38,997 nucleotides of DNA from Thermocaproicibacter sp002397355 (GCA_036830905.1 DAISNS010000005.1:1-38997), one strand, 5' to 3'. Counted from the stretch's first letter, positions 6,409 to 14,657 are shown. A program made the numbers and translations. Notes: generated from the letters alone by a model not told the origin.

Positions 6409-8679
6409 ATGAAAACATCCGTGATAGGATTTCCGAGGATCGGCTCTCTTCGGGAACTGAAGTTCGCGTCGGAAGGTTATTTCAAAGGAGAAAAAACCTC
6501 GGAGGAATTGTTGTCCACCGGGAGGCAACTGCGTAAAACGCACTGGCTGCTGCAAAAAGGCAGAGGGATCGACCTCATTCCGTCCAACGACTTTTCCTTT
6601 TACGACGGGATGCTCGATACGGCGGTCATGCTGAACACGATTCCGAAAAGATACCGCGCGCTGAGGCTCGGCGCCCTCGACGAGTACTTTGCCATGGCGC
6701 GAGGCTATCAGGGTTCGAACGGCGACGTCAAAGCGCTTGCCATGAAAAAGTGGTTTAATACAAACTATCACTATCTGGTTCCGGAAATAGAGGACGACAC
6801 GGCGATCAGGCTGGCGGGCACAAAGATTTTCGAGGAATTCGCGGAGGCGAAGAACCTCGGAATCCTGACAAAACCCGTCGTGGTCGGGCCGTTCACCTTT
6901 TTGAAGCTTGCCAGGTTTGCGGGAGAAAAAAAGGCGGTTGATTTTGCCGGCGATACCGTTCGGGCCTATGCCGAGCTTGTCGGAAAGCTTGCGGGGCTGG
7001 GCGCGGAGTGGATTCAGCTGGATGAACCGGCGCTGGTCATGGATCAGGACGCGGACGATATTTCGTTTTTCAAGAGCCTTTACGCGGGCGTCCTGAAAGC
7101 GAAAGGGAACGCGAAAATCCTGTTGCAAACTTACTTCGGCGACATCCGGGACTGTTACGAGGAAGCGGCCGCACTCGATTTCGACGGGATCGGGCTCGAC
7201 TTTGTCGAAGGGAAAGAAAGCCTTGCGTTGGTGCGGAATAACGGTTTTCCGGACGATAAGGTCTTATTTGCGGGCCTTGTGAACGGGAGAAACGTCTGGC
7301 GGAACAATTATGCGAAGACGCTCTCTGCGATCGGCGAACTGAAAAAGAGCGCGAAGCATATCGCCGTCGGGACGTCCTGTTCCCTGCTCCTCGTGCCGTA
7401 CACCGTTGAAAACGAATCGAAGCTGGACGGCGCGTACAAAAAGCACCTGGCTTTTGCCGTGGAGAAGCTGGGGGAGCTCGCCGACCTGAAAAAGCTGGCC
7501 TCCAGCGCATCGCCGTCCGGGGAAGACGCGTATGCCGCGAATGAAGCCCTGTTCAAAAACGTGAGGCACGGCGGAAACGAAGCCGTCCAGGCGAGAGTGA
7601 GGGCCCTTACGGAACGGGATTTCACAAGGCTGCCCGCCTTTGCGGAGCGCGAAAAGATCCAGAAGGCGTTTTTCCGCCTGCCGCTTTTGCCGACAACCAC
7701 GATCGGCTCTTTCCCGCAGACTGCCGATGTGCGGGCAAACCGCTCCGCATTTAAGAAGGGAAAGATTTCGGAAAAACAGTACGCGGATTTCAACAAGCGG
7801 AAAATCAAGGAGTGTATCGAACTTCAGGAGAAAATCGGGCTGGACGTCCTCGTCCACGGCGAGTTCGAGCGGAACGATATGGTCGAATATTTCGGCGATC
7901 ATCTGAACGGATTCCTCTTCACGGAAAAGGCGTGGGTGCAGTCCTACGGCACGCGCTGCGTGAAGCCGCCCATCATCTGGAGCGACGTTTGGCGCAGCCG
8001 CCCGATCACGGCGGAGTATTCAAAGTACGCGCAGAGCCTGACGAAAAAATATGTCAAGGGCATGCTGACGGGGCCCGTCACCATCCTGAACTGGTCCTTC
8101 CCGAGAGAAGACGTCCCCTTGAAGGAATGCGCGTTCCAGATCGCGCTCGCAATCCGGGAGGAAGCCCTCGACCTTGAGGCGGACGGTATCAAGATCATCC
8201 AGATCGACGAGCCGGCCCTGCGGGAAAAGCTCCCGCTCCGGAAAGCCGACTGGCACAGCGAATACCTCGACTGGGCGGTCCCCGCGTTCCGGCTTGTCCA
8301 CAGCGGCGTGAAACCGGAAACGCAGATCCATACGCATATGTGCTACAGCGAGTTCGGCGACATTATCCGGGACATCGACAATATGGATGCGGACGTGATC
8401 ACGTTTGAGGCCTCTCGCTCCGACCTGGCGATCCTCGGCGCCCTCAAGAAAAGCGGCTTTCAAACCGAAGTGGGCCCCGGCGTTTACGACATCCATTCCC
8501 CGAGAGTCCCGTCGACCGGGGAAATCGTAAAGGCGCTTCATAAAATGCTGGAGAAGCTGCCCAAGGAAAAACTCTGGGTCAATCCCGACTGCGGACTGAA
8601 AACGAGGGAATACAGGGAGACGGTGCCGAGCCTCGAGCATCTTGTGCAGGCGGCGAAAGAGGTACGGGGTGAGCTGTAA
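6409..8679 (+). CDS. metE: cobalamin-independent methionine synthase
   Basis: A 756-aa, full-length MetE, which transfers the methyl group of 5-methyl-tetrahydropteroyl-triglutamate to homocysteine. The zinc ligands are His643 and Cys645 (THMCYSEF), Glu667 (FEASRSD) and Cys728 (NPDCG), matching the E. coli enzyme to within two positions. The N-terminal half has the typical VIGFPRIGSLRELK. I start at ATG 6409, which has GGGAG 8 nt upstream, rather than at the in-frame ATG at 6394. The stop overlaps the metF start (TAATG), so the two are translationally coupled. No upstream B12 or SAM riboswitch is visible; the upstream signals are LysR-like dyads. Confidence 0.96.
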   Translation: MKTSVIGFPRIGSLRELKFASEGYFKGEKTSEELLSTGRQLRKTHWLLQKGRGIDLIPSNDFSFYDGMLDTAVMLNTIPKRYRALRLGALDEYFAMARGYQGSNGDVKALAMKKWFNTNYHYLVPEIEDDTAIRLAGTKIFEEFAEAKNLGILTKPVVVGPFTFLKLARFAGEKKAVDFAGDTVRAYAELVGKLAGLGAEWIQLDEPALVMDQDADDISFFKSLYAGVLKAKGNAKILLQTYFGDIRDCYEEAAALDFDGIGLDFVEGKESLALVRNNGFPDDKVLFAGLVNGRNVWRNNYAKTLSAIGELKKSAKHIAVGTSCSLLLVPYTVENESKLDGAYKKHLAFAVEKLGELADLKKLASSASPSGEDAYAANEALFKNVRHGGNEAVQARVRALTERDFTRLPAFAEREKIQKAFFRLPLLPTTTIGSFPQTADVRANRSAFKKGKISEKQYADFNKRKIKECIELQEKIGLDVLVHGEFERNDMVEYFGDHLNGFLFTEKAWVQSYGTRCVKPPIIWSDVWRSRPITAEYSKYAQSLTKKYVKGMLTGPVTILNWSFPREDVPLKECAFQIALAIREEALDLEADGIKIIQIDEPALREKLPLRKADWHSEYLDWAVPAFRLVHSGVKPETQIHTHMCYSEFGDIIRDIDNMDADVITFEASRSDLAILGALKKSGFQTEVGPGVYDIHSPRVPSTGEIVKALHKMLEKLPKEKLWVNPDCGLKTREYRETVPSLEHLVQAAKEVRGEL

Positions 8680-9554
8680 TGAATACGAGCAGGCTGTTTC
8701 AAAAAAAGACCGTGTTTTCCTTTGAGGTTTTTCCCCCGAAAAAAACTTCTTCGCTTGGCACCGTCTACCGCGCCCTGGAGCAGATGCGCGGGCTTTCCCC
8801 CGACTTTATCAGCGTCACCTACGGCGCGGCGGGGCGCGGCGGCGGGCGGACCGTGGAAATCGCCTCCGACGTCAAAAATCGTTACGGGATCGAGAGCGTC
8901 GCCCATCTTCCATGCGTCGGCCTTACGAAAAACGACGTTCTTGAGGCGCTTGCAAGCCTGAAGCGGAACGGCATTGAAAATATCCTCGCCCTGAGGGGGG
9001 ACGTCAATCCGGACAGCGTTCCCAAAACAGACTTCCCGCACGCGAGCGACCTGGTCGCCTTTATCAAGAAAACCGGGAGTTTCAATGTCATCGGGGCCTG
9101 TTACCCGGAAGGCCATCCGGAATCCGGAGGGCTCGACAGGGACGTTCAAAACCTGAAAATCAAGGTCGACGCGGGTGCGGACCAGTTGATTTCCCAGCTT
9201 TTTTTCGACAACGGCCGTTTTTATTCCTTTCTGGACCGCGCCGGGAGCGCGGGGATCCATGTCCCGATCCAGGCCGGGATCATGCCGGTGACGAACAAAA
9301 AGCAGATTGAGCGGATGGTGTCGCTCAGCGGCGCGACGCTTCCGAAAAAGTTCATGAAGATCATGGACAGATACGGGGACAATCCGGTCGCAATGCGGGA
9401 CGCGGGGATCGCGTACGCCATCGACCAGATCGTCGATCTCATCGCGCAGGGCGTCGACGGCATTCACCTTTATACGATGAACGACGCCTACGTTGCCGCA
9501 AAGATCACCGAAGCGGTAACGAATCTTTTAAAAGCAAACCGAATTTCAGCGTAA
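8679..9554 (+). CDS. metF: 5,10-methylenetetrahydrofolate reductase
   Basis: A 291-aa MTHFR TIM barrel, the usual bacterial MetF length, with FSFEVFPPK near the start, ISVTYGAAG, the LALRGD flavin-site motif and ACYPEGHPE. It makes the 5-methyl-THF used by MetE. Its ATG overlaps the metE stop by one base, so the two genes form a coupled operon. A hairpin terminator follows immediately, in the convergent gap with the LysR-type gene. Confidence 0.95.
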   Translation: MNTSRLFQKKTVFSFEVFPPKKTSSLGTVYRALEQMRGLSPDFISVTYGAAGRGGGRTVEIASDVKNRYGIESVAHLPCVGLTKNDVLEALASLKRNGIENILALRGDVNPDSVPKTDFPHASDLVAFIKKTGSFNVIGACYPEGHPESGGLDRDVQNLKIKVDAGADQLISQLFFDNGRFYSFLDRAGSAGIHVPIQAGIMPVTNKKQIERMVSLSGATLPKKFMKIMDRYGDNPVAMRDAGIAYAIDQIVDLIAQGVDGIHLYTMNDAYVAAKITEAVTNLLKANRISA

Positions 9555-9557
9555 GGA

Positions 9558-9595
9558 ATGCGCGTCCCGCGTAAAAAACGGAGCGTGCATTTTTT
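9558..9595 (+). terminator. terminator of metE-metF
   Basis: ATGCGCGT (9558-9565) pairs with GCGTGCAT (9583-9590), including two wobbles, and a T5 run follows. It sits three bases after the metF stop and its tail overlaps the end of the convergent LysR-type gene. Confidence 0.7.
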
Positions 9596-10523
9596 ATTGG
9601 ATGATTTCAAAGCCGTACGCCTCGATCAGTTTCTTCAGATGGCGGATATAGCTTTCCGCGGCGTTGCTCAAAACGGCCTTTGAGTTGACGATCCAGCCGA
9701 TCCGCATCTTCTCGTCCGTGTCGGTGACAAGCGGCACGGAGACGATGTCCACCCCGTTCAGGTCCGGGCTCAGCACCCCGGTGCTGAGCGTGTAGCCGTT
9801 CAGCCCGATCAGCAGGTTGAACAGCGTTCCCCGGTCGCTGACGTGGATGCTTTTTTTATGATAAACGGTGCTTAGGATCTCCTCTGAAAAATAAAAGGAG
9901 TTGAATTCGCCCTGCTCGAAGGAAAGGCACGGGTAATCCCTCAGATCCTCCAGCGTGACGGATCCCTTTGCCGACAGCGGATTCGTGGAGCTCACGAAGA
10001 CATGCGGAGCCGCGTCGAACAGGGGATGGAATTCGAGCCGGTTTTCCTTCAGCAGCTTGGAGATCACTTTTTCATTGAAATGATTCAGGTACAGGATGCC
10101 GATTTCGCTCCGCATATTCTTGACGTCCTGGATAATGTCGTAGGTGCGCGTTTCACGAAGGGTGAACTCGTACTCCCCCGTATTGCATTCTCTTACAAGC
10201 TCCACAAAGGCGTTTACCGAAAACGCATAGTGCTGCGTCGAAATGGAGCACAGCTGGCGCGACGGTTCTTTGTCCTTGTACCGCTGCTCCAGCAGCTCCG
10301 CCTGCTCGACGACCTGCCTGGCATACGAGAGAAACTCCGCTCCGTCTACGGTGAGGGCGATCCCCTTCGCGGAACGGCTGAATATCTCGATGCCGAGCTC
10401 TTTTTCCAGCTCTTTTACGGCGCTGGAAAGACTGGGCTGCGTGATGAAAAGCTGCTTTGCCGCTTCGGTGATGGAGCCAAATTCCACGATTTTTATGATG
10501 TACTTTAATTGCTGCAGCGTCAT
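9594..10523 (-). CDS. LysR-family transcriptional regulator, probably of methionine genes
   Basis: A 309-aa LysR-type regulator. The winged HTH (about residues 1-60) contains the typical GSITEAAKQLFITQPSLSS, followed by a linker helix and a periplasmic-binding-protein-like effector domain. It is convergent with metE-metF, and a T-N11-A dyad sits upstream of metE. By position I infer that it controls metE-metF and perhaps other sulfur genes. Regulators of this type typically sense homocysteine (MetR) or O-acetylserine (CysB/CysK-type), but the effector cannot be read from the sequence. Its own promoter (TTGCCA-16-TATAAT) is visible. Confidence 0.88.
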   Translation of the reverse strand: MTLQQLKYIIKIVEFGSITEAAKQLFITQPSLSSAVKELEKELGIEIFSRSAKGIALTVDGAEFLSYARQVVEQAELLEQRYKDKEPSRQLCSISTQHYAFSVNAFVELVRECNTGEYEFTLRETRTYDIIQDVKNMRSEIGILYLNHFNEKVISKLLKENRLEFHPLFDAAPHVFVSSTNPLSAKGSVTLEDLRDYPCLSFEQGEFNSFYFSEEILSTVYHKKSIHVSDRGTLFNLLIGLNGYTLSTGVLSPDLNGVDIVSVPLVTDTDEKMRIGWIVNSKAVLSNAAESYIRHLKKLIEAYGFEIIQ

Positions 10524-10550
10524 ATGCTCACCCGTTCCTTTATGACCACT

Positions 10551-10578
10551 ATTATACAGCCTTTTCCCGATTTGGCAA
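10551..10578 (-). promoter_or_regulatory. promoter of the LysR-type gene
   Basis: On the minus strand TTGCCA (10578-10573) and TATAAT (10556-10551) are 16 nt apart and lie about 30 nt upstream of the ATG. Confidence 0.7.
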
Positions 10579-10709
10579 TTGCGGGTTGCGTCGGAAACCG
10601 CTCTCGTTTTTACGGTTTCGCCGCAGACTGATCCGGCGGGGAGCCGATACGCGGCGAGCCGGTTTCAAATCTACATTTTGTCATAATGGTTTCAGTTTGG
10701 TTATCATTC

Positions 10710-10738
10710 TTGGAATTCGATGGAAAAAGGCATAGAAT
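10710..10738 (+). promoter_or_regulatory. promoter of the lipoprotein gene
   Basis: TTGGAA (10710-10715) and TAGAAT (10733-10738) have a 17-nt spacer, which predicts a leader of about 100 nt before the lipoprotein ATG. I see nothing else in the 324-nt gap from 10524 to 10847. Confidence 0.55.
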
Positions 10739-10847
10739 GGTTCCGGAATGTTTTTCCGAGGCGTTTTCCCGACTTCCCGTTCTTTCCGTAATTCCGGGAG
10801 GGCGGCGGCATGGCGTTTTTGAAATCCATAACAGGGGGATCATCCGT

Positions 10848-11750
10848 ATGAAAAAGTTCATCCATATCGAATCCAGGAAGATGCGCGGCGCGGCTGCGAT
10901 CGTTCTGTCGGTCCTTCTCACCGCCGCAACGGGCTGCAGCGCGCCCGGCGGGCGGGGCGTGCCGCCCGTCTCGCAGGCGGCTTCCGTTTCTCCGGCTTCC
11001 GCGCCGGGCGTCAGCTCCGGACTCCGCGGCGGTTCTTCGGCGGCTTCAGACGGCGGGTCGGTGAATCCAGATGCCGGCGGCGGCGCGTCCTCCCGGACGC
11101 GGCAGAGTGTGTTGGACCGTATCGGCGCGGCTCTGGATACGAAAGCCCCCGTGGTGCTGCCGGCGAGCCTGCCGGTCGGGGAGGGCCGCTATTTGACGGC
11201 GACCACGGTTTCTCAGCCGGAGAGCTATCAAGTGAATTTTTACGAAACGGATCAACCCGTCGAGATCGATTCGCAGACCGCTTCCCAAGGAACGCCAATC
11301 GCTTCGGTGGAAGGGACGGAATATCCGGACGCACCCAGCGCCCAAAAAAGCATTGCGGACTACCGGCAGGTGAACGCTTCCGATTACGACGAATTTTTGG
11401 ACTTGGGCAACCGTCTCAAAGCCGTGACGCAGGCGGGCTTGGGCCACGAGCATATCTTTTGGAACGAGGGCCGCTGGTACGTTGAGGTGGACAGCGCGAT
11501 AGACCCGGCTTTCCAGATCAAGGGGTACCCGGACGGCGAGCGGCTGGCGAAAGACGTCGCCGCGTATTTGGACGGCCATATGCTGCCCACGCCGAAGGAG
11601 ATCGGCACCATCCTGGTCAAAAACTGGAACCAGTCTTCCGGCACCGCCGTTCAGTGGCAGGATGGCCGGGCGTCATACCAGATCGGCGGAAAAGACCCGA
11701 TGACGGCCCTCAAAGTCGCTGCCGTGATGGATTTGAAGCGGGGGAAGTAA
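10848..11750 (+). CDS. putative lipoprotein of unknown function
   Basis: A 300-aa protein with a short basic start, a hydrophobic stretch and a lipobox ending in Cys30 (LTAATGC), so it is probably exported and lipid-anchored. A low-complexity Ser/Ala/Gly/Pro linker (about residues 31-90) precedes a soluble domain that I do not recognise. That domain has conserved-looking aromatic stretches such as HEHIFWNEGRWYVEVD. I start at ATG 10848, preceded by AGGGGG, because the longer frame upstream has no SD and would bury the signal peptide. It is flanked by unrelated genes with their own promoters, so it is probably monocistronic. Confidence 0.7.
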   Translation: MKKFIHIESRKMRGAAAIVLSVLLTAATGCSAPGGRGVPPVSQAASVSPASAPGVSSGLRGGSSAASDGGSVNPDAGGGASSRTRQSVLDRIGAALDTKAPVVLPASLPVGEGRYLTATTVSQPESYQVNFYETDQPVEIDSQTASQGTPIASVEGTEYPDAPSAQKSIADYRQVNASDYDEFLDLGNRLKAVTQAGLGHEHIFWNEGRWYVEVDSAIDPAFQIKGYPDGERLAKDVAAYLDGHMLPTPKEIGTILVKNWNQSSGTAVQWQDGRASYQIGGKDPMTALKVAAVMDLKRGK

Positions 11751-11923
11751 GCGGAGCGGTTTGCTTTGCTTTGCCGGGGAAGGAGCCCCCCGGCCGCTGA
11801 AACCGTTCCGTCCGTGCGCCGCTTCGGCCGGATGCGAAAAAGGGCGCTGCCGTGTTCCGGTTTCCGTAAGAAAGCGCTTCAACGCTTTCTGTTCGATATT
11901 TGAAGATATTTGCAATTCGCCAG

Positions 11924-11952
11924 TTGATATTTAAATAACAATGTGGTATAAT
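11924..11952 (+). promoter_or_regulatory. consensus sigma-A promoter of the alcohol dehydrogenase
   Basis: TTGATA (11924-11929) and TATAAT (11947-11952) are 17 nt apart, with an extended -10 TG. The start codon is 37 nt downstream. This predicts strong expression. Confidence 0.88.
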
Positions 11953-11988
11953 TACTACACAATTTTATTTATGAAAGGAGTTTTTTGG

Positions 11989-13191
11989 ATGTCTTGGGAA
12001 CAAGGGATTAACATCAATCAAGTCAGCACGGTCATTTGCGGAACCCATGTTTTCCTTGGGGTAGGGGCAATCAAAAAGATGGATTTCATTGCCGGGCAAC
12101 TGAAATCCCGCGGTGTCGACAGCGTTATTGTTCTTACGGGGAAAAGCGCCTACGCCAAAACCGGCGCGTGGGATTATGTGACGAAAGCGCTGGATCAGCA
12201 GGGCATTCGCTACACGCTCTACAATAAGGTGCAGCCCAATCCGGAAACCCATCAGGTCGACGAAGCGGTGAAGATTGCGAGGGGAGCCGGAGCGAAAGCC
12301 GTCATCTGCATCGGCGGCGGCAGCCCGATCGACGCGGGGAAGAGCACGGCGATCCTTCTGGAATATCCCGACAAGACCTGCGAAGACCTTTACGAGATGA
12401 AATTTCCCGCCGAGAAGGCGGCTCCGCTGGTCGCCATCAACCTGACGCACGGCACAGGCAGCGAAGCCAACCGCTTTGCGGTGGTTACGATCCCGGAGAA
12501 GAAGTACAAGCCCGCAATCGCTTACGACTGCATTTATCCGCTTTACTCCATCGACGATCCGGCCCTGATGACGGGATTGCCCGCAAACCAGACGCGGTAT
12601 GTGAGCATCGACGCGGTGAACCATGTGGTCGAGGCGGCCACCACAGTCCTGAATAATCCGTTTGCGGTCACCCTCGGCAAAGAAGTCGTCGATCTGGTTG
12701 CCAAGTACCTGCCCCTCGCGATACAGGATCCGAAGGATCTCACGGCGCGGTATTTCCTTGCGTATGCCGCCATGATTGCGGGCGCAAGCTTCGACAACGG
12801 CTCGCTCCACATCACTCATGCGCTGGAGCATCCGCTCAGCGGCATGAAGCCGCAGCTGACTCACGGGCTCGGCCTGGCGATTCTGCTGCCGGCCGTGATA
12901 AAAGCGATCTATCCGGCTTCCGGCGCCATCCTGGCAGATCTGCTCAGCGCCGTCGTTCCCGGTCTGACCGGCGACGCGGGCGAGGCGGAGAAGGCTGCGG
13001 AAGGCGTTCGGAGTTGGCTGAAGTCCGTGGGAGTAACGGAAAAACTGGGAGACGTCGGCTTTGCGAAGTCCGATGTGTCCAAACTTGTCCAGCTCACTTT
13101 CGAGACTCCGGGACTGAGCGGCCTGCTGGACTGCGCTCCGATCCACTGCACGAAGGAAACGGTAGAGAAGATTTACACGGAATCGTTTTGA
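11989..13191 (+). CDS. iron-containing alcohol dehydrogenase
   Basis: A 400-aa member of the group III, metal-dependent alcohol dehydrogenases. It has a dinucleotide-binding half with GGGSPIDAGK (110-118) and a helical metal-binding half. The expected ligands are Asp208 and His212 (SIDAVNHVVEA), His277 and His292 (THGLGLAILL). Such enzymes interconvert primary alcohols or diols and aldehydes with NAD(P)H; the true substrate cannot be told from sequence. ATG 11989 has AAAGGAG 8 nt upstream. The gene has a consensus promoter and a strong terminator, so it is an independent and probably highly expressed unit, as often seen for fermentative enzymes. Confidence 0.9.
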   Translation: MSWEQGININQVSTVICGTHVFLGVGAIKKMDFIAGQLKSRGVDSVIVLTGKSAYAKTGAWDYVTKALDQQGIRYTLYNKVQPNPETHQVDEAVKIARGAGAKAVICIGGGSPIDAGKSTAILLEYPDKTCEDLYEMKFPAEKAAPLVAINLTHGTGSEANRFAVVTIPEKKYKPAIAYDCIYPLYSIDDPALMTGLPANQTRYVSIDAVNHVVEAATTVLNNPFAVTLGKEVVDLVAKYLPLAIQDPKDLTARYFLAYAAMIAGASFDNGSLHITHALEHPLSGMKPQLTHGLGLAILLPAVIKAIYPASGAILADLLSAVVPGLTGDAGEAEKAAEGVRSWLKSVGVTEKLGDVGFAKSDVSKLVQLTFETPGLSGLLDCAPIHCTKETVEKIYTESF

Positions 13192-13206
13192 TTCCCTATG
13201 ACACTC

Positions 13207-13238
13207 AAAAATCCCCGTCGTGATCGACGGGGATTTTT
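13207..13238 (+). terminator. terminator of the alcohol dehydrogenase gene
   Basis: AAAAATCCCCGTCG and CGACGGGGATTTTT pair around a TGAT loop, and the T-run lies in the 3' arm. It begins 16 nt after the stop. Confidence 0.9.
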
Positions 13239-13327
13239 GCTGTTGAATCCACGTGATCCCGGACCGCTCCGCCGGGGTATCTTGCGGTGCTGTCTGGCCG
13301 GCCGCTTCCGGGATATCTTTCATAATA

Positions 13328-13363
13328 GCCCACCGGGCTTCCTGACTTCCCGGTGGGCTTTTT
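13328..13363 (+). terminator. second intrinsic terminator
   Basis: GCCCACCGGG (13328-13337) pairs with CCCGGTGGGC (13349-13358), and TTTTT follows on the plus strand. It may back up the terminator at 13207-13238. It may also act on the minus strand as the 3' end of the 50-aa gene, although no U-run follows there. Confidence 0.75.
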
Positions 13364-13383
13364 GTTGCCTACAGGCTACGCTT

Positions 13384-13536
13384 TTAAGAATTGCAGATGA
13401 TGATGCGGTTAATCACGTTTCTCAGAGTGCATAAGTCCTGCGCGTTTAAATCGTCCAGGCTGTCGAGAATGTTTTTCAGCGCGCAAGCGCTGGCAGAATC
13501 GTCGTTACAGTTGCATTTGTTCGAACAGCATGCCAT
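13384..13536 (-). CDS. small Cys-rich protein, 50 aa
   Basis: A 50-codon ORF with an AAGGGGG SD about 9 nt before its ATG and a very good promoter (TTGACA-18-TACTAT). It has seven Cys. Four are in the first ten residues (Cys3, 4, 8 and 10, a CC-x3-C-x-C pattern), with others at 18, 36 and 48. The rest looks like two amphipathic helices (ALKNILDSLDDL and LCTLRNVINRIII). There is no signal peptide. I do not recognise the family; a small metal-binding, spore-associated or regulatory protein is possible. The promoter, SD and clean reading frame make it a credible gene. Confidence 0.65.
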   Translation of the reverse strand: MACCSNKCNCNDDSASACALKNILDSLDDLNAQDLCTLRNVINRIIICNS

Positions 13537-13556
13537 ATAGACACCCCCTTCGCTCT

Positions 13557-13586
13557 ATAGTATTCCACGTACTATCGACTTGTCAA
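13557..13586 (-). promoter_or_regulatory. promoter of the 50-aa Cys-rich gene
   Basis: On the minus strand TTGACA (13586-13581) and TACTAT (13562-13557) are 18 nt apart. The predicted start leaves a leader of about 15 nt, just enough for the SD. Confidence 0.75.
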
Positions 13587-13801
13587 AATTGGCGCCAGGA
13601 ATGCGGCGGGAGGATTTACCCCGAAAACCACGGATTTCGTGTTGCCGCGTCGCCATGAGAACCGGAACCCCGCGGTATATTCCGCCGAAGTTTCAGAAGC
13701 GGCGCGGGAAGCATAGAATGGGCTGTGTGGGTGGGGCGCGCCGGCGCACGGCCCCGTCCCTCTGACTTTATGCGCCGGAAACGGAAGGGGAGTGGCCCGC
13801 T

Positions 13802-14299
13802 TTGAAAACAAGGCAATATGATCGTGCAAAAGCCGTCGATTACGCGCACAGATGGGCCTTCGGCCGCAATCCGAGGTACTATGACTTTTCGGGGATCGGG
13901 GGAGACTGTACGAACTTCGCGTCGCAGGTGATATACGCAGGAGCCGGCGTTATGAATCCAACGCGTACTTTCGGATGGTATTATTACCGCTCGAACAATT
14001 ATGCGCCCGCCTGGACCGGCGTGGAATTCCTGTACCGCTTTCTGACCGGCAACCACGGGGTCGGCCCGGTGGCGGCGGAGGCGGATCTTTTTCAGGCAAG
14101 GCCCGGAGATATCGTGCAGCTTTCCTTCGACGGGCAGACGTTTCGCCATTCCCCGGTGATCGTCTCCGTCGGGGAGCGTCCGGCGCCGGAAAACATCCTG
14201 GTTGCCGCCCATACGTTCGACGCCGACAACCGCCCGCTTGCCAGTTATACCTATGCGCGCTTCCGCCTGTTGCATGTCACCCGTGTGAATGTGCCCTGA
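13802..14299 (+). CDS. Amidase_6-type cysteine amidase-like protein
   Basis: A 165-aa protein that matches the putative amidase domain of Firmicutes (Amidase_6). It starts YDRAKAVDYAHRWAFGRNPRYYDF, has the GGDCTNFASQ motif with the presumed nucleophile Cys36, and has His116 in FRHSPVIV as the likely partner. Related domains occur in cell-wall and spore proteins. Here the whole gene is the domain, with no signal peptide and no wall-binding module, which suggests a cytoplasmic or mother-cell role. The start is TTG 13802 with GGGGAG 9-10 nt upstream. The exact substrate is unknown; peptidoglycan peptides are the likeliest by family. Confidence 0.8.
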   Translation: MKTRQYDRAKAVDYAHRWAFGRNPRYYDFSGIGGDCTNFASQVIYAGAGVMNPTRTFGWYYYRSNNYAPAWTGVEFLYRFLTGNHGVGPVAAEADLFQARPGDIVQLSFDGQTFRHSPVIVSVGERPAPENILVAAHTFDADNRPLASYTYARFRLLHVTRVNVP

Positions 14300-14338
14300 T
14301 TGCACCGTGCCGCCGGACGAAGCTTGCCGCATCCGATG

Positions 14339-14382
14339 GGGCCGGCCGCCTTTGCGGGCGCTGCCGGCCCGGTCGTTTTTTT
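14339..14382 (+). terminator. probable terminator of the amidase gene
   Basis: GGGCCGGC (14339-14346) pairs with GCCGGCCC (14363-14370). A seven-T run follows after a five-base gap. Confidence 0.55.
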
Positions 14383-14443
14383 CCGGGCGGCGCCGGAGGG
14401 AAACGGTTTCGCTCTCATCCAGTTTTTTTACCATAAATTTCGT

Positions 14444-14472
14444 TTGAAAACAAATTACAAAAGTGTTACAAT
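14444..14472 (+). promoter_or_regulatory. promoter of the 29-aa Cys-rich peptide
   Basis: TTGAAA (14444-14449) and TACAAT (14467-14472) have a 17-nt spacer. The -10 box is 44 nt before the ATG of the small peptide. Confidence 0.8.
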
Positions 14473-14516
14473 TTAGCCATCCCGAAGAGGGAAATTAAGT
14501 TTGGGAGGTAGTTGAT

Positions 14517-14606
14517 ATGTGTTCTTCTGTGTGGAGCTATATCTGCCAGTGTCTCAGCGGCTGCGGATTCAATTTCGGCTGCTCCGGGACGATTTGTGGC
14601 CAGTAA
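14517..14606 (+). CDS. small Cys-rich peptide, 29 aa
   Basis: A 29-codon ORF with a GGGAGGT SD 7 nt before the ATG, its own sigma-A promoter and an intrinsic terminator 23 nt after the stop, so it is a complete small transcription unit. The peptide has six Cys (2, 10, 12, 16, 22 and 27), is otherwise rich in Gly and Ser with two aromatic patches, and carries almost no charge. I do not recognise it. Possibilities are a small structural or metal-binding peptide, a precursor of a modified peptide (no modification enzyme is nearby), or a Cys-sensing leader for the next gene. Confidence 0.65.
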   Translation: MCSSVWSYICQCLSGCGFNFGCSGTICGQ

Positions 14607-14629
14607 ACAGAAAACGTCCAGAAACATTT

Positions 14630-14657
14630 GCCGCCCGGTATGGGCGGCTTTCTTTTT
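14630..14657 (+). terminator. terminator after the 29-aa peptide
   Basis: GCCGCCC (14630-14636) pairs with GGGCGGC (14642-14648) around GGTAT, and TTTCTTTTT follows. Outer bases GTCC and GGAC extend the stem. It separates the 29-aa and 44-aa genes. Confidence 0.85.

Noticed and set aside
11752..11815. Terminator after the lipoprotein gene
   Set aside because: A 10-bp outer stem and an inner GC stem can form, but no U-run follows.
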